In this document: piece after piece, positions 1-9,317 of the stretch
Numbering within the stretch: position 1 is the stretch's first letter
Layout: every line of letters starts with the position of its first letter
Assembly (NCBI RefSeq): GCF_014648415.1
Contig: NZ_BMRB01000007.1
Location: 186,001-250,000 of the forward strand
Direction: 5' to 3'
Origin: Actinokineospora fastidiosa
GTDB taxonomy: Bacteria > Actinomycetota > Actinomycetes > Mycobacteriales > Pseudonocardiaceae
DNA: 64,000 nt
Notes under the pieces: model-generated
What the model saw: only the letters and a program-made list of their open reading frames with translations
Told to the model about the DNA's origin: nothing
Databases searched by the model: none
Made by a program: the position numbers and the translations under genes

Positions 1-1309
1 AGCCGATCACGCCGACGCGCACGGTGTCCGGGGCCGGGTGGCGGGCCCGCAGCGCGTCGACGATCCCGACGGCCAGGTCGCGGCGTCTGCCGACCTCGCG
101 CTCGGTGCCGCCGATCTCGATGGCGAACACCAGGTCCACGGCCGCGGAGTACGGCTGGTAGTGCGGCGGCAGCTCATCGATGGGCTCCGGCCAGCTCGCG
201 CGGGCGGACTCGTCGTCGACGCCCGGCGGGGAGATCAGCCGCACCTGACCCGCACCGTGGAGCTGGAACTGCAGGGTGTGCTCGGCGCCGCGCGCGAGGT
301 CGCAGCGCAGCACGGCCACGGGCGCGCACTGGCCCGCGTACGCGCGGGCAGGCCCGGCGACGACGGCGATCGTCAACGACTCGTCGGGCTGGTCTGGCGC
401 GGTCACGGTGACGGTGGCGCGGGGCCGCTCGATAGCCCGTGCCCCCGCGGGGAACAGCGGGCACAGCACCGGCCGGGGCACCCCCCGCTGGTCCACGACC
501 GCAGCCACCAGCGAGTACCCGTGGCGCAGCGGCGCGATCGCGGGCAGCTCGCGGATCGCGCGGTCGTCAAGGCGGGGCTCGTCGACCCCGATCTGCCGGA
601 CCGACGGGTGGTACCGCAGCAGCTGGTCGGGCACGGGCCAGCCGCCGAGCCGGTGCAGCACAAGCACCTCGTTCTGGCGGCCCGCGGTTTCAACCGGGAG
701 GTGCCGGGGGGCGGCGACGACCCGATCGGCCGTCGGCGGGTCGGTTCCGCCCCGGCCGACGCCGCCTGCGAGGACGAGGAGCCGCTCGTCGGGGTCGGCG
801 GGCAGCCAGGGCAGCACCTCGTCCCACGGGAAGCGGCGCACCGGCTCCAGCGGGAGGGGCACGCCGAGGTGGTTGACGCCGAGGTGGGCCACGCCGATGC
901 CGTCCGAGGCCACGTCCACCAGGGTCAGGACCGCGTGGTCCGCAGCAACCAACCGGGCGAGGGCGCGCTCCAGTGCCCCGGTCAGCGGCTCGATGCCGGG
1001 TCCGGCGACCGCGGCGCGGCGGGCGGCGGCCAGCTCGGCCGCGCTCGGCGGCCCGTCGCGCACGATCTCGGCCAGCCGCGCGAGGACCGCGTCGTCGCCG
1101 TGGTCGGGGAAGCCCGCGGCGCGGGCCGCCGCGGCGAGGTCGTGCGCGCGGCGCGCGGCGGCGAGGCGGTCGGCGAAGGCGGCGCGGTGGGCGTCGGTCA
1201 GCTCACCCACCCACGGGCCGTCGCTGAGCCGCCAGCCGCAGCGCGCGCAGGTCGCGGCGTCGGGGCCGCCGCTGCGGCACACCGGGCAGAGGACGGGCGC
1301 GCTGGTCAT
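1..1309 (-). CDS. zinc-ribbon / vWA-like protein (partial, runs off the window)
   Basis: The frame opens at an ATG that overlaps the stop of the upstream AAA ATPase gene (ATGA) and stays open to the window edge, giving at least 436 residues. The N-terminus carries two CxxC pairs (CPVC and CARC, residues about 7-24), a short zinc ribbon. A long middle part has no motif I can name. From about residue 390 the pattern VDLVFAIEIGG followed by an amphipathic helix and VRVGVIG resembles the first strands of a von Willebrand A fold, but the DxSxS metal motif is not intact. Translational coupling to the AAA ATPase implies joint action, much as vWA proteins partner MoxR-type ATPases. The vWA assignment is tentative because the C-terminus lies outside. 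Confidence 0.7.
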   Translation of the reverse strand, partial: MTSAPVLCPVCRSGGPDAATCARCGWRLSDGPWVGELTDAHRAAFADRLAAARRAHDLAAAARAAGFPDHGDDAVLARLAEIVRDGPPSAAELAAARRAAVAGPGIEPLTGALERALARLVAADHAVLTLVDVASDGIGVAHLGVNHLGVPLPLEPVRRFPWDEVLPWLPADPDERLLVLAGGVGRGGTDPPTADRVVAAPRHLPVETAGRQNEVLVLHRLGGWPVPDQLLRYHPSVRQIGVDEPRLDDRAIRELPAIAPLRHGYSLVAAVVDQRGVPRPVLCPLFPAGARAIERPRATVTVTAPDQPDESLTIAVVAGPARAYAGQCAPVAVLRCDLARGAEHTLQFQLHGAGQVRLISPPGVDDESARASWPEPIDELPPHYQPYSAAVDLVFAIEIGGTEREVGRRRDLAVGIVDALRARHPAPDTVRVGVIG

Positions 1310-3873
1310 CGGCCGGCCTTCGGGTCGGGCACGTCGGCGGGGGTGATCGTGGTGGCGTGCGCGGCGCGCTCGGCGCGCGGCAGGCTCGTCACCCGGACGG
1401 CCACGTGGCGCTCGACGACCCCGAACAGCTCGCGCACGGCGCGGCCGTTGCCGAAGCCGTAGCCGCCCGCGAGCGCGCGCTCCCGTTCGGCCTCCAGCCA
1501 GCGCGCCGCCTTCGCCGACGCGGTGGGCGCGAGCTGGTAGCCCTCGGTCTCGGCCAGCCGCTCGAAGATCAGCCGCAGCTCGGGGGCTGTGTAGTCCTCG
1601 AACACCAGCCGCTGCGCGAACCGCGACCGTAGGCCGTCGTTCGCGCGCAGGAACGCCTCCATCGGGCCGGGGTAGCCCGCGGCGACCACCACGAGCCTGC
1701 CGCGGTACTCCTCCATGATCGTGAGCAGCTCGGTGATGGCCTCCCCGCCGAAGTCGTTGCCCTCCTTGACCAGGTCGTAGGCCTCGTCGACCAGCAGCAC
1801 CCCGTCGAGCGCCTCCAGCGCCTTCGCCCTGGTCCGGCCCGCGGTCTGGCCGACGAACCCGGCCACCAGGTCGGCCCGGGTCACCGGCACCACGTGCCCC
1901 TTGACCAGCAGGCCGAGCGCGGCGAACACCCGGCCCATCAGCTTCGCCACGGTCGTCTTGCCCGTGCCGGGCGAGCCGACGAACAGCATGTGCGGGGCCA
2001 CCACCGTCGACCGCCGGTGCGGTTGCTCCTGGCGCAGCTCCAGGACGGCGGCGATCTCGCGGATGGCGTCCTTCACCGCGCGCAGCCCGACGAGCTGGTC
2101 GAGTTCGGCGAGGACTTCGGGCAGTGGGGCGGTGGCGACCAGGTGCCTGCGGAACTCCTCCGGCACGTCCGCCGCGGTCGCCTGCTCGATGGGCCCGCCT
2201 CCGCGGGTGGGTTTCGTCCGCCGCGCCCACTGCCGCTGCACGCCGTTGGCCAGCTCGCGCATGACCCGGCCGTTGCCGAAGTCCTCGTCGCGGGTGCGGT
2301 AGAGCGTCGCGGTGATCGTCCGGAGGGCGGCCTCCAGGTCCGGCGCGCAGGGCAGCTTGGCGAGCCGCTTCCGGACGATCGCGTACAGCTCGTCCGGGGT
2401 GTAGTCGGGGAAGTGGATTCGGTTGCCCTGCGGGAACCGGCTGGGCAGGCCGGGATTGATCGCCAGGAACGCGTCGACGTGGCGGGGGTAGGCGGCGATC
2501 ACCACGGCCAGCCGGTCGCGGTTGCGTTCCATCTCCTCGAGCAGCACGTTGATCGACTCCCCGCCGTGCCCGTCGGCCTGGTCGCTGAGCCGGTACACCT
2601 CGTCGATGAACAGCACGCCGTCCAGCGCGCTGCGGATCGTCGCCGCGGTGAGCCGCGCGGTCTCGCCCACGTTCGGGGAGACGAGCTGCTCGATGGACGC
2701 CTCCACCACGTGGCCGCGCCGCAGCAGCCCGAGGTCGCGGTAGAGTCCGCCGATCAGGTGCGCCACCGTGGTCTTGCCGGTGCCCGGGTTGCCGATCAGG
2801 GCGAGGTGCAGCGACGGCGGCTCCGGGTCGGCGCCGCCGAGTTCGCGCAGCACCGCGTCGGCCTCGACGGTGTGCCGGTGCGCGGCGAGGAACTCCTTGA
2901 CCGGACCGAGCCCGACCAGATCGTCCAACCGCTGCCAGAGGTCGCCGCTGTCGGGCACGTCCACCCGGATGAGCCCGCGCTCGCGCAGCGCCGCGACCGA
3001 CAGCGGCTGCTCGCCGAGCGCCCTGAGGTGCGCTTCCCACCGCCGGACCGAGTACTCCTGCGCTGCCATCAACCGCTGGAGGTAGGGGAGCGCGGTCCAG
3101 TCCGCGATGGCCATGCCGTGCTTGAGGCGCGCGACCTGCACGAGCCTGCCGAGTTCGTCCTCGTCGGGGAGCCCGAGCGCGGTCACCGGCCCGGCCGCGC
3201 CCCAGCCCGCGAACCTGGTGCGCAGTTGGGGCAGGTAGCGCTGGCCGCCGACGAAGTCGACGATCCTGGTGAAGTCGGGCTCGGTGAACATCAGCACGCA
3301 CACGTTGCCCGCGCCGACCTGCCCGGTGTGCCAGCGGCCCATCATCTCCGCGACCGCGCGGCGCATGTCCGCCTGCAGGTTCTCCAGCAGCGTCTCGGCG
3401 TTGGGCACCACGACCGCGGTGCGCACCGAGTCCTGCTCCATGAGCGCGCTGATCATCTGCACCCGCTGCGGGTCCGACGCCGCGGGCCGCCGCGCCGGTT
3501 CGGGGCGCGGCGCGTCGACGACCATCCGCTTGCCGAGCGGACCGGAGAACCGGCGCATGGTGCGCGGGCGGGCCGGGGCGGACGCGGTGCTTCGGGTCAG
3601 TCCGCGCGAGTGCTCGTCGCGGAAGTACACCGGATTCCGGTAGGCGCTGAACACCACGCGCTCGAAGCCCGCCGCGCGCAGGGTCGCCCACACCAGTTCC
3701 TCGGCGGGGCGGACCCGCAGGTCGGCGCCGACGACGTGGTCCTCGACGCCGGGCCCGTGCACAATCCACAATGGCTCGCCGGGGACCGGAGCCCGCGCGC
3801 CGGTCAACCGTTCCGGGACAGCTAAGGGCGTCGGGAAGCGACGGCCGGTCACCCGGCCGGTGTCCGCGATCAT
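1306..3873 (-). CDS. double AAA+ ATPase of the CbxX/CfxQ (SpoVK-like) type
   Basis: The protein has 855 residues. Two CbxX-type AAA modules are visible: Walker A GNPGTGKT (about 361-368) with Walker B LFIDE (421-425), and Walker A GSPGTGKT (633-640) with Walker B VLLVDEA (692-698). Both are followed by the FGNGR(V/A)xREL signature of this family. The N-terminal ~300 residues have a P-loop-like beginning without a Walker lysine and may be a degenerate third AAA unit. It probably remodels a protein partner using ATP. It lies 10 bp after the coiled-coil gene and overlaps the zinc-ribbon gene by 4 bp, so these form one operon. The function of the set is unknown; it resembles type VII secretion EccA-like ATPases only in fold. 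Confidence 0.85.
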   Translation of the reverse strand: MIADTGRVTGRRFPTPLAVPERLTGARAPVPGEPLWIVHGPGVEDHVVGADLRVRPAEELVWATLRAAGFERVVFSAYRNPVYFRDEHSRGLTRSTASAPARPRTMRRFSGPLGKRMVVDAPRPEPARRPAASDPQRVQMISALMEQDSVRTAVVVPNAETLLENLQADMRRAVAEMMGRWHTGQVGAGNVCVLMFTEPDFTRIVDFVGGQRYLPQLRTRFAGWGAAGPVTALGLPDEDELGRLVQVARLKHGMAIADWTALPYLQRLMAAQEYSVRRWEAHLRALGEQPLSVAALRERGLIRVDVPDSGDLWQRLDDLVGLGPVKEFLAAHRHTVEADAVLRELGGADPEPPSLHLALIGNPGTGKTTVAHLIGGLYRDLGLLRRGHVVEASIEQLVSPNVGETARLTAATIRSALDGVLFIDEVYRLSDQADGHGGESINVLLEEMERNRDRLAVVIAAYPRHVDAFLAINPGLPSRFPQGNRIHFPDYTPDELYAIVRKRLAKLPCAPDLEAALRTITATLYRTRDEDFGNGRVMRELANGVQRQWARRTKPTRGGGPIEQATAADVPEEFRRHLVATAPLPEVLAELDQLVGLRAVKDAIREIAAVLELRQEQPHRRSTVVAPHMLFVGSPGTGKTTVAKLMGRVFAALGLLVKGHVVPVTRADLVAGFVGQTAGRTRAKALEALDGVLLVDEAYDLVKEGNDFGGEAITELLTIMEEYRGRLVVVAAGYPGPMEAFLRANDGLRSRFAQRLVFEDYTAPELRLIFERLAETEGYQLAPTASAKAARWLEAERERALAGGYGFGNGRAVRELFGVVERHVAVRVTSLPRAERAAHATTITPADVPDPKAGR

Positions 3874-3883
3874 CTCGCCCCCG

Positions 3884-5263
3884 TCAGGACTCGGTGGTCC
3901 GGTCGGCGGAGGCGCGCGCGGTGCGCGTTCTGGTTTCGGTCACCAGCGCCCGCACGTCGCGTTTGGTCTCGTCGGGGCGGGCGGCGTCCTCTTCGGCCGA
4001 CAGCTCGATGCCGCTCTCGGCGAGCACGCTGTCCCGGATGGACCGGGTGCGGGCGGCGCGTTCGGACTCCGCGGCGTTGTCGGCGTCGAAGTTGTGCAGC
4101 CGCACCGTCGGCGGGGCGTCGGCCGGGCCCGGCTCCACCTCGATGACGATCTCGCTGCCGCTGGCGTGGTGGACGGTCTTGGCCAGGAACGCCGCGCGCT
4201 GGTCCTCGCCGCTGAAGCCCGCCTCGGCGACCTCGTAGTGGTGGTGCTCGTCGAGCGCGTCGGCGATAAGCTCGGCCAGGTTGGTGCGCAGCTGCGAGGC
4301 GTGCATGGCGGTGACGGCCTGGCTGACCACCGACTCCAGCCGCTGCTCGAAATCCGGCGCCGCGGTGCTGACCACCCGCATGAGCGCCTCGGTGGTCATC
4401 GCCTGGTCATCGGCGCGCACCTGGGCGAGCAGCGCGTCCACCTCGCCTGCCAGTCGCGACAGCGCGCCGCGCGACCAGTGGTCGACATCGGGCGCCTCGG
4501 CGTCCGGCAGGTTCAGCTCCACAGTGGTGTTCTGCGCGATCAGCTCTCGGACGCCGAGCAACTCGCGCTCGGCGGCCGCGCGGCAGGTCCGCCACTCCTG
4601 GTCCAGCTGCTCCAGTTCCATGCGCAGCTCGCCGAGGGACTGGCACAGCTCCTGGGCGCCGCTGAGCCCGTACGCGCCGATCCCGGCGCTGTCGTTTCCG
4701 CGCGCCGTCGCCAGCCGCGCCTCCAGCGGGCCGAGCCTGCCGGGCAGGTAGCGCTCGTGCGGCAGCGCCCGCACCTGCTCGCACAGGATCTCGGCGTCGG
4801 CGACGAAGGCGCGGGCCAGTTCGGCGGCCCGGTCCTGGTCGGCGCGCAGGGCGGTGATCCGGCCGTCGAGTTCGGCCATCCGCCGGACCCGGTCGCCGCG
4901 CTCGGCGTCGATGGCCGCCCGCAGTTCCCGACGCTGGGCGCTCAGCACCTTCTCGGTCTTGACGCCCTGCCTGTCCAGTTCGGCGCGAAGCGTGTCCGCG
5001 GTCGCCCGCAACCGCCGCGCCGTCTCCTGCTCGATGCGCCGGGTGTTCTCGCTCAGCCCGGAAACGGCCTGCTCAAAAGCGTTCTGCCGAGTGCGCACCT
5101 CGTCCATGGACCGGTCGATGTCCCGCTGCGTCTGTTCGCGCACGCGCTCGATCAGCCGGGGAACGTCGCGTCTCATCTCCGCGAGCTTCCCGGCGTCGCG
5201 GCGCAGGCGGTTCCACTCGCCCTCATCGACGTAGATGCGCTTGCGGCCACTCACGAACGCCAA
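3884..5263 (-). CDS. long coiled-coil protein of unknown function
   Basis: The product has 459 residues, no signal peptide and no membrane segment. Residues about 15-150 are rich in heptad-like Leu/Ala/Glu/Arg and should form long coiled coils. The middle and C-terminal parts are mixed and acidic, ending in a charged, probably disordered tail. A likely role is scaffold or substrate/adaptor for the AAA ATPase encoded 10 bp downstream. No enzyme motif was seen. The family was not recognised. Confidence 0.75.
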   Translation of the reverse strand: MAFVSGRKRIYVDEGEWNRLRRDAGKLAEMRRDVPRLIERVREQTQRDIDRSMDEVRTRQNAFEQAVSGLSENTRRIEQETARRLRATADTLRAELDRQGVKTEKVLSAQRRELRAAIDAERGDRVRRMAELDGRITALRADQDRAAELARAFVADAEILCEQVRALPHERYLPGRLGPLEARLATARGNDSAGIGAYGLSGAQELCQSLGELRMELEQLDQEWRTCRAAAERELLGVRELIAQNTTVELNLPDAEAPDVDHWSRGALSRLAGEVDALLAQVRADDQAMTTEALMRVVSTAAPDFEQRLESVVSQAVTAMHASQLRTNLAELIADALDEHHHYEVAEAGFSGEDQRAAFLAKTVHHASGSEIVIEVEPGPADAPPTVRLHNFDADNAAESERAARTRSIRDSVLAESGIELSAEEDAARPDETKRDVRALVTETRTRTARASADRTTES

Positions 5264-5317
5264 CCCCTCGCTGCCATGCCCCAGGTACCCATGACGTCAT
5301 CGGTGCCAAGGGGTTTG

Positions 5318-6082
5318 TTACACCCCCAGCACCACCAATTGGTTTCCAATCTCGCGACAGTGCCGGTCAAGCCCCCCGGCCTCCACGGAGGCGATCCGCG
5401 CGGCCGACCCCAGCGCGGGCCGCGGCTCGCTGATGAGTGCGCGGTAGAAGCAGCCCGCGAACGCGATCGCGCAGTCATCGTCAAGATCCCCCCGCCACGC
5501 GACGACCGTCGCCGCCAGCCCGGCGAACAGCTCAGCCACCTCGGCGCTCCCACAACAGGAGAGGACGATCCCGTCCAGGCCGAGGCCCCCGTGATCACGG
5601 TAGGTCCGCAGCCGCTGGGCCACCGCATCGGCCGCCACCGCGTGCGTCTCGCCCTCCGCGTCCTCGAACAGGAACTCCGCACCCCGCATATGACAGGACA
5701 GGTGCAACACGTCATGCCGCTCGCGCAGCAGGTCGGAGAGGTCGTCAACCCCAGCGGCAGGCCGGTTCGCCACCACGAGCCGCCCCGGCCGCGCAACCCG
5801 CTCGATGGCCCGAAACTCCCGATCCGCCCGAATCCGGTCAAGGTCGATATCGAACGGACTGGCCCCGACAAAGAAAACCCGCAGCGGGTCGGCCTCCGCT
5901 GAGGACCGCTCACCATTCGCCCTGTTGTCGACCCTGAAGTTCTCGACAGTTCCCTGGAACACATACATGTCGCGCTCCGCGCGCAACTGACGCTCCCGGC
6001 CCCCACCCGAACGAGCGGCATCGGAGGTGGGTGGGGGGTTGTTACTCGTTGGTTGTGGATAACTGGGGTGGGGAGTGGTCAC
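5318..6082 (-). CDS. stand-alone CHAT-domain (caspase-like) protease homologue
   Basis: This 254-residue protein starts at a GTG. After a proline-rich leader (residues 1-28) and the stretch MYVFQGTVENF (39-49), the core shows the CHAT layout: an opening strand RVFFVGASPFDIDLDRI, the catalytic-His strand VLHLSCH (His 131) and the catalytic-Cys strand IVLSCCGSA (Cys 176/177), then a helix and VVAWRGDLDDDCAIAFAGCFYRAL. CHAT proteins are effector proteases of bacterial conflict systems, often fused to TPR or effector-associated domains. Here the domain stands alone, 54 bp upstream of the coiled-coil and AAA genes. The internal ATG at residue 39 is an alternative start. Substrate unknown. Confidence 0.7.
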   Translation of the reverse strand: MTTPHPSYPQPTSNNPPPTSDAARSGGGRERQLRAERDMYVFQGTVENFRVDNRANGERSSAEADPLRVFFVGASPFDIDLDRIRADREFRAIERVARPGRLVVANRPAAGVDDLSDLLRERHDVLHLSCHMRGAEFLFEDAEGETHAVAADAVAQRLRTYRDHGGLGLDGIVLSCCGSAEVAELFAGLAATVVAWRGDLDDDCAIAFAGCFYRALISEPRPALGSAARIASVEAGGLDRHCREIGNQLVVLGV

Positions 6083-6233
6083 GGGTTCGGGGCTCCGGTG
6101 GGGGAGGGACGTCGACCGGGGGCGGTTCGGGAGGTTCGGTGAAGACCGGGAGTTTCACCGTCACCGTGGTTTTGTGTCCGCGAACGCGGCGGCGTTTGGG
6201 GGTGCTGGGCTGTCTGTCCGGCTGGGTGGTCAT
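6042..6233 (-). CDS. small basic/proline-rich protein, possible
   Basis: A 63-codon frame with ATG preceded by GGAG at good spacing. It has a basic N-terminus, the hydrophobic stretch TTVTVKLPVF, then a Pro/Glu-rich tail. It overlaps the first 41 bases of the CHAT gene in another frame, so one of the two starts may be wrong. If real it would be the first gene of the CHAT/AAA operon. No family recognised; confidence is limited by size and overlap. Confidence 0.4.
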   Translation of the reverse strand: MTTQPDRQPSTPKRRRVRGHKTTVTVKLPVFTEPPEPPPVDVPPPPEPRTRDHSPPQLSTTNE

Positions 6234-6279
6234 CCGCACTCCGGTGATCAACGAGCGGTGAGTATGACACAATCAGGTG

Positions 6280-6978
6280 ATGCCGTCGACGCTGGTGGGT
6301 CTGGTCATCTTCGTGGCCGGTCTGGCACCTGGCCTCGCGTTCGTCCTCGCCCGGCAGCGTATCTCGCCGCAGCGGGCGGTATCGGCGGTTCGGGAAACCG
6401 CGCAACTGGTGTTCGTCAGCCTGGCGCTCGATCTCGCGGTGCTCGTCGTCTTCGGGGTCGTGCGGGCGGTCTGGCCGTCGGTGACGCCTGATGTCGGAAG
6501 GCTGGTGCGGGAGCCGGGCGCGTACTGGCGCGAGTCCTATCTCCTCGTCACCTGGTGGTCTGTGGGCGCGCTGGTGCTCGCGATAGCCGCGGGCGCGCTC
6601 GTCGGGGCGCGGACCGTCGGGCGGATGCTGGGCAGGCCCGATCCGCGGCCGCACGAGTCGCGGGCGTCGGCGTGGTGGCTGGTGCTGCAGGAAGCCCCCA
6701 GGCGGCGGGTGCACGTGGCCTGCACCTTGGACGACGGGTCCTATGTGGCCGGTTGGCTGGCGTCCTACAACACCGATGTCGCCGAGACCGGTGACCGTGA
6801 CCTCGTGCTCGCCGCCCCCATCCAGTACCGTCCGGCGGGCGCTGCGAACAGCGCCGAACTCGTGCGCACCACGGCGGCCGTCGTCAGCGCCCGCAAGATC
6901 GCCCTCCTGCTCGTCAGCTACCAAGCGCCCGATCCAGCACCCCGAGCAGCCCCTTCGGCGGAACCCCCACCAGTGTGA
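6280..6978 (+). CDS. DUF6338-family membrane protein
   Basis: The protein has 232 residues with three predicted membrane helices in the N-terminal half (about 4-24, 43-65, 88-110) and a soluble C-terminal part with a VHVACTLDDGSYVAGWLASYN-type beta segment, the look of DUF6338 proteins. GTG-ATG tandem starts exist; the ATG at 6280 lies five bases after AGGTG. The last 65 bases overlap convergently with the radical-SAM gene. The family has no established function. Its place between CHAT/AAA genes and the activase suggests but does not prove membership of the same system. Confidence 0.75.
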   Translation: MPSTLVGLVIFVAGLAPGLAFVLARQRISPQRAVSAVRETAQLVFVSLALDLAVLVVFGVVRAVWPSVTPDVGRLVREPGAYWRESYLLVTWWSVGALVLAIAAGALVGARTVGRMLGRPDPRPHESRASAWWLVLQEAPRRRVHVACTLDDGSYVAGWLASYNTDVAETGDRDLVLAAPIQYRPAGAANSAELVRTTAAVVSARKIALLLVSYQAPDPAPRAAPSAEPPPV

Positions 6979-7495
6979 CGTCCCGCTCGCCCACCCGGAT
7001 CTCCACGGACCGCGGCGCGCCCGCGAAGTCGAAGCCGGCCAGCCGCCCGGTCAGGTGATGCACGGTCTGGTTCGCGCTTCCGCGCATCCCCACGCCGTCG
7101 TTGAGCCGCTCCACGTACTGGCCGTCGATCAGCACGTCCACTTCGGACAAAAGCGCCGCCGCGTCCGGCATGCGACGCAGGCGGCCGAGGGTGTACCCGG
7201 TGAAGCACACAACGGACACGTCCCGCCGCGCCCGCACGACCCCGACCAGCTCGGCCAACGCCGCCGCCTGCGCCATCGGCTCCCCGCCGCTCAGCGTGAG
7301 GCCGTCGACATCGGGGTCGGCCAGCACCTCGTCGGCGAGATCGGCGACCGCGACCGACCGACCGCCCTCCTCCGGTATCCACTCCGGCGCGACGCACCCC
7401 CGGCAGCGGAACGGACAGCCCTGCACCCACACGACCGACCGCACGCCCGGCCCGAGCGCCCGCGTCCCGACGCAGGTTGCCGCCACCCTGAGCAT
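6914..7495 (-). CDS. 4Fe-4S single-cluster radical SAM protein (NrdG/activase-like)
   Basis: The product has 193 residues from the ATG at 7495 (AAGGGGACAGCG upstream); an upstream in-frame extension looks non-coding. The cluster motif is CPFRCRGC (Cys-x3-Cys-x2-Cys, about residues 26-33), followed by the SAM-binding LSGGEPM motif, VVCFTGYT and DVLIDGQYV, all typical of small glycyl-radical-enzyme activases such as NrdG. No anaerobic ribonucleotide reductase or other glycyl-radical partner is nearby. It may therefore belong to the group of single-cluster proteins found beside AAA/protease conflict genes. The C-terminus overlaps the DUF6338 gene convergently. Confidence 0.8.
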   Translation of the reverse strand: MLRVAATCVGTRALGPGVRSVVWVQGCPFRCRGCVAPEWIPEEGGRSVAVADLADEVLADPDVDGLTLSGGEPMAQAAALAELVGVVRARRDVSVVCFTGYTLGRLRRMPDAAALLSEVDVLIDGQYVERLNDGVGMRGSANQTVHHLTGRLAGFDFAGAPRSVEIRVGERDVTLVGVPPKGLLGVLDRALGS

Positions 7496-8333
7496 CGCTG
7501 TCCCCTTCCCGCCGCTGGATCGTCGGACCGGAGCCAACCGTTACGGCAGGAACGCGCCGGACCGCGACCACGGTATCGGCGGGCGTGGGGGGATCTGCCC
7601 TCGGCGGCGTGCTCGGCCTGGTCGCCACCCATAGCGGCGCGTCGGGCAGTTACTTCTCGACGCACCGGCCGGGCCAGATCGGTTCCAGCAGGGCTTGGGC
7701 TCTCGCCGTGGTTGGGAGGCGACGTTGGCGGTGCGAGTCCGTAGAACGCGGCGTACTCGCTGACCCCTTCGGGCCCGGTGTGCTCGAACAGCGGCAGGGT
7801 GAGGACGAGCGCTCTCGTCGAGGAGCGCGATGAAGTGTCCCAGTTGATCCACGCGCCTTCGGCGAGTGCGTTGCCCAGTCGGGTCTCGATGCTCCCGCGA
7901 CAAGCGCGGTGGGGCATCGGATGGTCGAACGGAGAACGCCCAGAGCAGCGCTTTCCGACCGATCCGTGGACCTTCAGCTCGCGGACGAGCTCGCCCACGA
8001 TGGCCCGGAGCTCTTGAAGTCGTTGTGCACATGGCCGAGCCAACTAGCCGACATCTGCCACCCGATCGTCGGCAGGATACCCGCTGGCATAGGTGGAGTA
8101 GGCCTGGAGCACGCGTGCGTGCTGGAGGGTATCCAACCCGCGGTTGATGTGGCCTGCTCAAGCAGCGCATTAGACAACCGTCAGAGACCGGTCCTCAGGC
8201 CCTCCGGTGTTGACTCATCGATAACCGTTCGACGGTGCGTTCGGTAGCACCCGTCTAACCGCGGGGCCGCTGCTCTCTGGTACGGCACCCAGGAGCGGCG
8301 GCCCGCGCGACCAGACGACTTATGGGCACGGCG
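7496..8333 (+). other. gene-poor stretch without an intact gene
   Basis: No frame here looks like a complete gene on either strand. On the minus strand short coding-like patches in different frames (for example around EYAAFYGLAPP near 7710-7750) suggest a decayed gene with frameshifts. I could not name the ancestor. Confidence 0.4.
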
Positions 8334-9317
8334 TTAGGGAACGTATTGCCTGAGCAGTCCGGCGAACTCCTCCAACGTGGTCAGGCTGGCGCTGGTGAGT
8401 GGCTGGGGACGAAAGTGGGCGATCTCGTTGCGGATCACGCGCACTCTGTCCAACCGGTGCACGAACTGGTCACGCGGCACCCCCGTCCACCCGATCCGCT
8501 TCCAGTTGACCTCGTTGTCGATCAGGCGCTTGTACTCGCCGAAGGTCAGATCGGCGATCCTCCCGGTCTTCCACTTCTGGACGGCCCTGACAGCTTCCTC
8601 ATCCAGGACGGCAAGGCACTTGCGCAGCCGCGCTTCGATGTCCCCCACGAGGAAGAACGGCCTGGCCATGGTTTCGAAGTGGCTGCTGACGTCCGCGGAG
8701 GTGATGATGCCGCAGAACTTCCCGTCATTGGCCCGCACGAGCAGATAGCCGTGCTCGGTGATGGTGGGCAGGTGGGCGAGCAGTTGGTGGTGGACTTCGG
8801 CCGAGACTGGGTTCTTCACCATCGCGCTGCTTAAGGTCGGTTGCTTACCCGTTTCCAGGTTGACGGCGATGCTGCTCCAGGTGAGCACCCCGCGCAGGTC
8901 GGCCGTGCCGTTGATGACCGGCAACTGCGAGTAGTTCTTGACCCTCATCAACATGGTGGCGGCGGCGAGATCTGTGTGCGGTGATACCGACTCCACCCCG
9001 TTGCGTGCGCTGGGCAGGTCGCCGACCTGGAGTGCGCGGTGGGGCATCGCCGTCGGGGACAGCTCGCTCTCGTCCTGCGCTACGGACACGGCAGTCGGTT
9101 TGGCTTTGACGAGGTGGAGCTCGGCGGTGCCTGCGCAGGTGGTGAAGGACGGGATGGTGCCCACCTCCGCCGCAGCGAGGCAAGCGCTGATCCGGGCCAC
9201 GTTGTCGTGGTTGCGCACCCGTACCCCGAACATGGCCAGGAACTCCCCTGCCGGGATCGTCTTTCCCACCATCTTCACCAACGCCGCGGGCTCGATCACC
9301 TGAAAACCGTCGGTCAC
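8334..9317 (-). CDS. CBS-pair protein with C-terminal HEPN-like domain
   Basis: The 327-residue protein has an N-terminal region of its own (1-95), two CBS motifs (about 105-155 with SQLPVING and 165-215 with GIITSADV) and an all-helical C-terminus ending in RNEIAH (Arg 296, His 301). That is the Rx4-6H motif of HEPN nucleases. CBS pairs bind adenine nucleotides, so ligand-gated RNA cleavage is a reasonable inference. Its start overlaps the stop of the DUF262 gene (ATGA), so the pair is translationally coupled. No membrane segment. Confidence 0.7.
   Translation of the reverse strand: MTDGFQVIEPAALVKMVGKTIPAGEFLAMFGVRVRNHDNVARISACLAAAEVGTIPSFTTCAGTAELHLVKAKPTAVSVAQDESELSPTAMPHRALQVGDLPSARNGVESVSPHTDLAAATMLMRVKNYSQLPVINGTADLRGVLTWSSIAVNLETGKQPTLSSAMVKNPVSAEVHHQLLAHLPTITEHGYLLVRANDGKFCGIITSADVSSHFETMARPFFLVGDIEARLRKCLAVLDEEAVRAVQKWKTGRIADLTFGEYKRLIDNEVNWKRIGWTGVPRDQFVHRLDRVRVIRNEIAHFRPQPLTSASLTTLEEFAGLLRQYVP

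Noticed and set aside
3860..5902. A long plus-strand open frame opposite the coiled-coil and CHAT genes
   Set aside because: High-GC antisense shadow with Ala/Gly/Arg/Pro-rich translation; the minus-strand frames carry real motifs.
7541..8170. Possible relaxase-like segment (ALLWAFSVRPSD) on the minus strand
   Set aside because: Only a dozen residues of vague likeness, no HUH or tyrosine motif, and poor frame continuity.
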